This document shows, in pieces, positions 56,697-64,000 of a stretch of 64,000 bases of DNA. The position numbers and the translations under genes were made by a program. This DNA is from Galeopsis tetrahit (taxonomy: Eukaryota > Streptophyta > Magnoliopsida > Lamiales > Lamiaceae). The stretch covers positions 40,888,513 to 40,952,512 of the forward strand of contig OY776125.1 of the NCBI GenBank assembly GCA_963675135.1. Reading direction: 5' to 3'. The first letter of the stretch is position 1, and each line of letters starts with the position of its first letter. A model generated the notes under the pieces. It made no database searches, was not told where the DNA came from, and was given only the letters and a program-made list of their open reading frames with translations.

Positions 56697-57193
56697 AGTT
56701 CCACCCATATGGCTCTTCTCCAATCATCTTCCTCTTCAATGGCACCAATGGGGTTCTCCAGGGTCTCCCTTTCTGCCACTACCAAGGTCACTGTTCCTTG
56801 TCCATCAAACTCTGTAGAGCTAGCGAGTTTGGAGAGGCTATCCGCCTGCATATTTTTCTCTCGAGGTATCTGGACTACCTCGCATTTCTGGAATTTGCCC
56901 ATCACTTCTTTGGCTCGTTCCAGATAGGCAATCATCCTACTATCTTTGGCTATATACTCCCCATTCACCTGTTGAACAACTAATTGGGAGTCTGAGTATA
57001 GGGTTACCTTTGGAGCTCCCAATTCTAATGCCATCTCCATTCCTCTAATCAAAGCCTCGTGCTCCGCTCCATTATTCGAGGTCATGAATCGAAACCTCAC
57101 TGCAAATTGTAGGTCCTCTCCTTGAGGGCTCGCTAGCACAATCCCTGTCCGCATCCGCTCAGAGTCACTGAGCCATCTACATATACCTTCCAT
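56697..57193 (-). pseudogene. Gypsy-Tat second (archaeal-type) RNase H and linker, cut by Copia-E
   Basis: The frame contains TGIVLASPQGEDLQFAVRF, TSNNGAEHEALIRGMEMAL, KVTLYSDSQLVVQQVNGEY and KNMQADSLSKLAS, the extra RNase H found in Tat-group gypsy elements after the normal one. The beginning of the domain (VYVDGSVTLSG) is in the preceding frame, so an indel lies at about 57150-57175. At 56697 the frame runs into Copia-E (…DDWRRAIWVEL). It continues in the integrase piece at 46904. Confidence 0.85.
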
Positions 57194-60100
57194 CCCTCAG
57201 CTTCCTCTGGTTTGGTTGACTCTTGGATGAAGTCAGACAAAGCTTGGGCTTTTATGGCTTTCCGTGGCTCGAAATCCACATCATATTCTTGGAGCTCTAT
57301 TGCCCATTTCACCATCCTTCTAGAGAGGTCTGCTCGCCCTATAACCTGTTTCAGAAAGTAATTAGTGCGGACCAGTATTTTGTAAGAGAGGAAATATGGG
57401 CGCAGTCTTCGCGCTGTAACTACTATTGCCAGAGCAGCCTTTTCAATTTCTGAATATCGAGTTTCAGCCCCTTGCATGACCTTACTAATGTAGTAAATAG
57501 GATATTGAAGAGATCCCTCTTCTTTAACCAGGGCAGTGCTTAGTGAGAATTCCCCTACAGAGAGATACAAAATGAGAGTATCTCCTGGAGAGGGCTTTGT
57601 CAGCTTCGGTAGCTGGGATAAATGATGCTTCAAGTCTTCGAAAGCCTGTTGGCAAGTTTCATTCCATTCGAACTTGGTTCCTTTCTTGAGGATCTTAAAG
57701 AAGGGGTGACTCTTCTCGGTAGACTTAGCTATGAACCTGCTGAATGCTGTAATCCTCCCATTGAGGGTCTGGAGCTCTTTCACGTTTCTAGGTGGCTGCA
57801 TGTCCAGTACAGCCTTCACCTTGGCTGGATTCACTTCTATGCCTCTTTGGGTGACCATGTATCCGAGGAACTTCCCTGATTTTACTCCAAAAGAGCACTT
57901 GGCGGGGTTCAACTTGATGCCGTTCTCTCGAATTACTTGGAAAATTTCCTCCAAATCCTCCACATGCTGATCTGCCTTTACACTCTTGGCCAGCATATCG
58001 TCTACATATATCTCCATGTTCCTTCCTAACTGTCTCCGAAAGACAGCATCGACCATCCTTTGATACGTTGCTCCAGCATTGATTAATCCAAATGGCATCC
58101 GAACATAGCCGAACGTTCCACAAGCTGCTATGAAGCACACTTTGGAGACATCTGAGGGGTTTAGCTGGATCTGGTGGTATCCTTGGTATGCATCCATCAT
58201 GCTTAGCAGCTCGAATCCTGAAGTTGCATCTACTAACTGATCTATTCTTGGTAACGGATAGTGGTCTTTAGGGCATGCCTTGTTGAGGTCCCTGAAATCG
58301 ATGCACATTCTCCATTTTCCTCCCCCTTTAGGCACTAGCACAGCATTGGAGAGCCATTCTGGGAATTGGACTTTCACCACATGTCCTGCTTTCAATAGCT
58401 TCTCGACTTCTTCTTTCACGATGTTATTCTTCTCAATTCCAAAATTTCGTAGCTTCTGTTTCACGGGCTTTGCCTTTGGATCAACATTAAGGCAATGCAT
58501 GGCTATCTCCGGGGGGGCCCCTGTCATGTCAGCTGGAGAAAATGCAAATATATCGGAATTTCGACGTAATGTAAAGATTACCTTCTCTGTGAGTTCAGGT
58601 CCCAGTTGGGTGCCTATCTTAGTGGCAAAGCCGAATTTCCCTGGGAAGAGCTCCACGCTCATCAGTTCCTCGTCTGTTTTAACATCTACTTGTTCAGGTG
58701 CTGCTCCCTCTACTTTCTTCCTCTTGACCTCAGGGTCATCTCCTCTCGTCCGCTCTAGGCCCTTAGTTAGGGCTCTATCTGCCATCTTCACCGACTCTGC
58801 ATAGCACTTCCGTGCTTGGTACTGGTCTCCTCTCACTTCTCCCACCCCTGTGGCTGTAGGGAATTTCATCTTCATATGAAATGTAGAAATGATTGCCTGA
58901 AAGAGATTCAAGCTGGGTCGTCCCATTAAGACATTGTATGATGAGGGGATGTCTACAATAAGGAACTCCACCACGTGGACCTTCCGAGCTGGAGCGTCCC
59001 CTAATCCTACCTGCAACATTACTGATCCCAAAGGTTGGATGGCACCTCCAGAGAAACCATACAGAGAGGTATCTACAGGGCGCAGCTTCACACTCAGCTC
59101 CATTCTCTTAAAACATTCAAAAAACATGATGTCAGCCGAACTCCCCGTATCTACGAAGATTCGAGCGACATCGAACCCCGCTATATCGGTAGTGATCACC
59201 AGAGCATCGTTGTGATCTTCCTTAACTTCCTTCACATCCTCCGGCCCAAATCGGATATTGGGCGTCTCCGTCATGCGTCCTACTTCTCTTAACTGACCCC
59301 CTTGCTTTGCCTTTAGAGCCCGGACACTCTGCTTTCTCTTCCGAAAGGAATCTCCATCGGCTGGTCCTCCCACAATCATGTGAATCACTCCTCTCTTCGG
59401 CGGTGGAGGGGGCATATCTTCGGTCACCTCTCTGGTTTCCTTCTCTTCCAGTTTTCTTTCATGGTCCTTTCGCTTCTGCCCTCGAGGGCCTTGTCTGTCT
59501 TTAAATATAAATTCTTTTAGATGACCCGCTTGGATCATCCTCTCGATCTCGTCTTTCAGGTGGTAACACTGATTTGTGTCATGCCCATATTCATTGTGAA
59601 ATCGGCAGAATCGATCAGACTTAGGCTTCTGAGGTCCTCGACCTCTGGAATATGGAAATTTCAAGTCTGGATGATCTCCTGCTACCTCCAGTACTTCAGC
59701 AGGCTCAATCCTCAAGGGCGTGTATTTCTCAAACCTCCCACGAGGGCCAGACCGGGGACCTCCAGAGGGATTGCTATCTCTTGTTGATCCAGAGGTCCGA
59801 GGGACCTCTGGGCTGGATCGTCTGAAGGGACCTTCCCTTCTTCTCTCTCGATCCTATGGCCTAACCTCCAGCCTTTTGGCCTTACGGACCTCCTCCAGAG
59901 TGAGGTACTTCTCTGCTCTGTGCAGCAACTCATCAAAATTCTTAACTGGCTTCTTAGCTAAGGAGGAAAATAAATCTCCATCCCATAATCCGTTGGTGAG
60001 GGCGTTGATCTTCACCTCCGGAGAAGCTGTAGGGACCTCCAGAGCTGCCTGATTGAACCTCCGGAGAAAAGCTCTCAAGCTCTCGCTCTCCCCCTGCCTC

Positions 60101-61095
60101 AGATTGAAGAGGGTCAAAGTGGCCCGTGGTTGTCTCCGGGCACTTGCAAATTGATGGAGAAATAACTCACTGAATTCCTCCCAGGATCGGATAGTATTAG
60201 GTTCTAGTTGAGTGAACCATTGCTGCGCCGCTTTCGCCAGGGTGGTCAGGAACACCCTGCACTTAATTCCTTCTCCGTAGCGATGTAATAGCGCAGCATT
60301 CTCAAATCTTACTAAGTGTTCATAAGGGTCAGCTGTACCGTCATATTCGAAATTGAGGGGTTTGAAATTGAACGGTAGTTCATCTTGTAGTATGCTAGGA
60401 GAGAATTGACATCCAGAAACATACGCGGATCTACTTGCTCAATTATTCATCTGTTTCTTCATATCCTTCATCTCCTTCTGCAGGGTCTGTAGTTGATCAC
60501 TAACTGGCCCTCCGTAAGTATCATCCGTGCTTTCCTCTGCTTCAGGGAGTTCTGTCTCTCGGGGTGCCTGATCTGCATTCCTTCTTGCGTTCCGAAGGGG
60601 AATGGTTCTCTCCGCTCGGGAAGGCACCTTATCGTCTTCTTCCGCCCGCACTCCCATTTCCTTGGACAACACTTGGGAGGCTACAGGTGCCTCATCCTCG
60701 GGTCTCGGGGCAGATACCTCCGGGTTTCCTGGTGCAGCTTTGGGAACCCGGTCTCTTTGATCCGCGAAGGCCCTCTCTACAGCTTGCTTAATGAGGGCGT
60801 TCAACTGATCGGGAGAGATCAGGAGCGGCCCCGAGTCTAGAATGTTCTCTCGCTGAGGATCCGCTGTCTGGGGCTCTGGGGCTTCAAGGTTCTCTGTTAT
60901 TCTCTCCCCAACCGGTAAGGGACGACTTTCGTCACCCAAGCCTGGAGTACGAGCTAACGGCTGATTCGATCCAGAAAGCGTATGAATTGGATCTTTCCCC
61001 CGTCCTCCTCTTGATGGGGGATCCGCTGGCAAAGGGGAATTTTCCCCTTGAAGATTATTCTTTCCCGAAGTAGATGTTTCGTTTCCGCCACCCAT
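57133..61095 (-). pseudogene. Gypsy-Tat Gag-protease-RT-RNase H, one frame with two stops
   Basis: One frame from ATG 61095 (MGGGNETSTSG) to 57133 has TGA at 60439-60441 and TAG at 59854-59856 but no shift. Gag N-terminal part: Pro/Glu-rich, 61095-60440. Retrotrans_gag core: AKAAQQWFTQLEPNTIRSW … LFNLRQGESESLRAF. Zinc-binding CRFHNEYGHDTNQC lies at about 59560-59605. Protease: IFVDTGSSADIMF (about 59130-59170). RT: KWRMCIDFRDLNKACPKDHY and YVDDMLAKS (57990-58013). RNase H: GDTLILYLSVGEFSLSTALV near 57530-57590, with ETRYSEIEKAALAIV. Shortly after VYVDGS the frame is lost to an indel. It encodes the particle and cDNA-synthesis proteins of the element. Confidence 0.9.
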
Positions 61096-61136
61096 TTGCT
61101 TGAATAGGTAGAAATTCGTGAGAAAATCTTTCAACT

Positions 61137-61156
61137 CTTTCCCACAGACGGCGCCA
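61137..61156 (-). other. Primer-binding site of Gypsy-Tat
   Basis: The minus strand reads TGGCGCCGTCTGTGGGAAAG two bases after the 5' LTR. The first nine bases match a tRNA-Asp-type 3' end. Same motif as in Copia-A. Confidence 0.85.
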
Positions 61157-61158
61157 GT

Positions 61159-61883
61159 TGATGTGCCAAAATTTGCACGAGAGGATTGCGTGTCCTCTGG
61201 ATTGGATGTCCCACTCTTCGAACACGTACAATTACTCCAAGTATGCTGCCTTTACTCGAAATCTTCAAGAACCTGCAAAAAGCACGTCGGAGGGGGGTCC
61301 GGCGTGGACACTCCGATGCCTAAGTCAGTATAGGGCTTATGAAAATCTCCCAAGGATCTCGAGATCCTTGATGTATCAACTCAGTTCTCGAAGAATATCA
61401 AAAAGGTATTTTTCGTTTAGTATATTAAGTTTGTAAAATAAGAGTGTCTAACCTGGAAATCTCCTTGGATTTACCTATTTATAGGAATCCTCCCTCGAGA
61501 GGAAGTCAAGTCTTCCTCCTTTTTCGGAGCTGCCCATAAGACTCGGCCCTGCGGAGTGGACGAAGTCTTCTCTTCTCTCCACTTCCCGAAGACTCGGCCA
61601 CATTCCTTCTTACTTGACTCGGTTCCCCAAGATAAAGGAGGATAAGGTCTACCTTTTATCCAGTCTAAGCCGAAAATGGCGGAACCTCCCTACATTCAAG
61701 GCTCACGACCTTTCATCAAAACTAATTCTTCTGGAAGCTTCTTTCCAGCCGAAGCTCCCTCCAAAGGGATCTCCAGAGAGGATTTCCCATCAGAGAGTAT
61801 TATATAATCTGATCCTTCCACTTTTATCTTATCCCCTATACACGTGTCGACTTCTTATTAGGTGACATTTTTAGGCCGCATCA
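61159..61883 (-). repeat. 5' LTR of Gypsy-Tat
   Basis: 725 bp, TGATG…CATCA, followed by target duplication AGTAG. The TATA-like CTATAAATAG at 61475-61484 on the minus strand is the likely gag-pol promoter. Confidence 0.96.
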
Positions 61884-61888
61884 AGTAG

Positions 61889-62190
61889 TAATATTAAAAT
61901 AACTTTTAATAAATGTTATTCAACTATTCCTATATTATGTAACCAATATATTTATCATGTGTCATTTTATTTTTACTTTTTAAAATCGTGACTTGTTTAA
62001 TTAACCCTATGAATCATCTAATCTTATTAGGAGTGAGTCGAGTGACCACATAAAATTCCCCATTATTACACAGGGAGATCTCACATGCTGAATTTAGTAC
62101 ACCCGCGACTTTTCACAATTTAGAGAAGATAAAATAATATTAGTGATTCAACAATTGAATTAATAAATAAGTGAATTTAAAAACAAAAAA
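61889..62190. other. Unassigned AT-rich stretch
   Basis: No gene is seen. The last 20 bp (AAAAACAAAAAA) form the A-rich upstream context usual for plant tRNA genes. Confidence 0.5.
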
Positions 62191-62260
62191 GCACCAGTGG
62201 TCTAGTGGTAGAATAGTACCCTGCCACGGTACAGACCCGGGTTCAACCCGGGCTGGTGCA
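62191..62260 (+). tRNA. tRNA-Gly (anticodon GCC), slightly variant T arm
   Basis: The acceptor stem GCACCAG (62191) pairs with CTGGTGC (62253-62259), and A is the discriminator base at 62260. The D arm contains GTGGTCTAGTGGTAGAATAG (box A region). The anticodon arm is GTACC-CTGCCAC-GGTAC, with GCC as anticodon. The T arm reads CCCGG-GTTCAAC-CCGGG, so the gene is 70 nt, one shorter than the usual plant tRNA-Gly(GCC), with a 3-nt variable loop. No run of four T follows within about 80 bp. It may be a functional variant or a decaying copy. Confidence 0.78.
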
Positions 62261-62312
62261 TGGCTATGATGATGTTTGGCGCTTATGCAATTGTTGGGTC
62301 AATTGCTTAATC

Positions 62313-62510
62313 TGAGTTTCAGTTCAAACACAGCGCCCTCTGAGCTTTCTTAATTTTTTTTTGAAGTCCTTCAAGAGAATTTTTATTTCACAAGCTCGAT
62401 CACTCGAAACGAGAATTTCAGTTCAAACTCAGCGCCCTCTGAGCTTTCTTAATTTATTTTTGAAGTCCTTCAAGAGAATTTTTATTTCACAAGCTCGATC
62501 ACTCGAAACA
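62313..62510. repeat. 99-bp tandem duplication
   Basis: TTTCAGTTCAAAC(A/T)CAGCGCC … TCGATCACTCGAAAC occurs twice, 99 bp apart (CAGTTCAAAC at 62320 and 62419), with only a few differences. It is downstream of the tRNA gene and no function is apparent. Confidence 0.9.
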
Positions 62511-63540
62511 TAATTCACGAAATTTCCCAAATAATCTTAGTTGTCCAATACTGTACTTATTAAGTTGAGGGTTCTTTGAAAATATGGATGTATATAAGCT
62601 TATGCTGTACTCCTTCAAATAAGTTCATTTGAGGATTCATGTGTGTTTGAATCTCAAAGTTTTAGCATCTAGTGTTGCATCGTTAATTTTAAGTATGAAT
62701 TCCATAACAAGTTTATTCTTATAGTTGCAGGTAGTGTTTTTCATTTTGTCTCATACTTGTTTACTCATTTATTTTCAATATGAATTCTAATGTGAAAATT
62801 ATTTATTAGTATTATGCTCATTAAAATTGATTTGTCAGGACATTTGTGTCAAATCTGAATAGTATAATTACTTTTTCACAAGTTGAGTGTATTTTATGGG
62901 TGGCTCATAGTCATAGTGACATGCATGGTAAATAAAAATATGGAATGCCTGTTATAATTTCCTAAATCCTTTTTTTCTTGTTCTTTAGGCTAACCCCTCT
63001 TTTTTTATCCTCATGATCACACCTCCATCTCTAAGATTCATCAATATTTTTTCATCTCCTAGATCCTATTTTATTTTTTCCTACCGACTAAGGCCTCACT
63101 TTCGATCCTCACGATCACACCTCCATCTCTGAGATTCACGAAAAAGAGGTAGATGCATATGTAAAATATATTGCTAATGTTAGACATTAACAAATTCGAA
63201 TAAAGTACCTACTATGCGTATTGTTATTAGGGGAATAAATCAGAAGATGCGTTGATTCAAGTATAGAATTTCATATTAAAGTTGAATACTTGCATCTGTG
63301 ATGCATCTATTGTATGCATATAATCATGTCTAGTGGCGAATCCAGAATTTGAATTTTGGGGGTACGGATCGAAAGATATTAAGTAAAATACTTTTATTAT
63401 TGTTTCCGTCACGTGATGACTTGTATACTTTGATCGGTTCACTTTTTAAGAACTAAGAATTTAGTGTTGTGTGGGGGACAAATAAATTAGGGGTATTTTG
63501 AATAATTTAGTGAGGTGTAGAGTAAAATGTGGATAAAAAA
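62511..63540. other. AT-rich intergenic DNA
   Basis: No gene is supported. A 34-bp direct repeat (ATCCTCATGATCACACCTCC at 63007, again at 63105 with small changes) is the only structure seen. Confidence 0.5.
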
Positions 63541-63797
63541 TACTCCCTCCGTCCATGAAATGTAGTCTCATATGCTTCATATGCTTTGTCCACCAAATGT
63601 AGTCTCATACACTTTATGAAAACCATCACCCTTCAACCATCACTTAATTACTCAATTTGTCATCAACTTTATTCACAAACAATCACTTTATTCACAATGG
63701 ACCCCACAATACTCTATAATACCCTTACTTTATCTATTTTTTTCTTAAAAATTGTGCTCCATCCTAGTGAGACTACATTTGGTGGATGGATGGAGTA
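63541..63797. mobile_element. Stowaway-type MITE (Tc1/mariner)
   Basis: TA target dinucleotides at 63541-63542 and 63796-63797 flank an element starting CTCCCTCCGTCC. Its right end is the inverted GGATGGATGGAG. The inner ends ATGTAGTCTCA and TGAGACTACAT are also inverted copies. About 253 bp, no coding capacity, as expected for this non-autonomous family. Confidence 0.92.
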
Positions 63798-64000
63798 GGT
63801 GGTAATTTTTTTTATTTTTTAAATGCTGTGAAGATATTAATTTTTTTTGGATTTTTTTCATATTGGGATTTGAATGTGTGTAAGTAATCTTGGAACATTG
63901 GAAAGTGTGCAAGTAATAAAAAAAATACATAATATTTAAATTTCATACAATTTAATGCAACTTAAATATATAAAAAATACATAATATTTAAATTACAGTT
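63798..64000. other. AT-rich window end
   Basis: No feature is seen. The word AAAAAATACATAATATTTAAAT occurs twice (about 63920 and 63972). Confidence 0.4.

Larger units (their letters stand above)
40592..61883 (-). mobile_element. Gypsy-Tat: complete Tat-like Ty3/gypsy element hosting a nested copia
   Basis: The LTRs at 61159-61883 (5') and 40592-41316 (3') are 725 bp each and differ at three positions by eye. They begin TGATG and end CATCA, with target duplication AGTAG at 40587-40591 and 61884-61888. Minus-strand order is primer site, gag, protease, RT, RNase H, second RNase H, [Copia-E], integrase, 120-bp tandem array, antisense gene, polypurine tract. The second RNase H and the antisense frame near the 3' LTR are traits of the Tat/Ogre group. 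Without Copia-E the element is about 11.5 kb. Confidence 0.95.

Overview
The window is a repeat-dense stretch of a flowering-plant nuclear genome, very probably a eudicot. It holds spliced GT-AG genes, plant-lineage LTR retrotransposons (Ty1/copia Tork, SIRE/Maximus and Ale-like; Ty3/gypsy Tat-like), a plant LINE, a CACTA end, a Stowaway-type MITE and a tRNA-Gly gene. Species cannot be fixed from the sequence. At least 85% of it is transposon DNA.

Layout: 911-2439 holds the only host-like protein gene I can support, a four-exon 96-codon gene on + resembling the Myb-like/DUF3755 family. It is followed by an RNase H-like remnant (2772-3215, -) and a CACTA 5' end (from 3250). A Tork-like copia (Copia-A, about 3964-7880, +) is cut off inside reverse transcriptase and joined to a SIRE element (SIRE-A, about 7880-21603, -). 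SIRE-A has an intact 1129-codon pol and a very long extra 3' reading frame. A GC-rich, hairpin-bearing segment follows (21604-22359). Then comes one LINE, read on -, split into three pieces (40388-39719, 35520-35202, 23103-22930) by two precise insertions. These are SIRE-B (23104-35201, TSD CTCCA) and an Ale-like copia with non-canonical LTR ends and no gag (Copia-D, 35521-39718, TSD GATCG). Next is a complete Tat-like gypsy element (40592-61883, -, TSD AGTAG, 725-bp LTRs with three mismatches by eye). It carries a three-exon gene on the opposite strand and a 120-bp tandem array. A copia element (Copia-E, 46905-56696, TSD AGTTC) lies inside its pol, and a 2.0-kb solo LTR (48074-50099, TSD ATTTA) lies inside one LTR of that copia. 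The right edge has tRNA-Gly(GCC), a 99-bp duplication and a Stowaway-like MITE.

How the parts work: the gag and pol frames encode capsid, protease, integrase, reverse transcriptase and RNase H for copy-and-paste transposition. LTRs, primer sites and polypurine tracts are in the expected places. Most coding frames carry a few frameshifts or in-frame stops, so most copies are dead but recent. The most unusual items are the intron-bearing antisense gene of the gypsy element, the giant extra reading frames of the two SIRE elements, the copia with TA...TA ends, the tightly nested insertions and the truncated host gene at the left edge.
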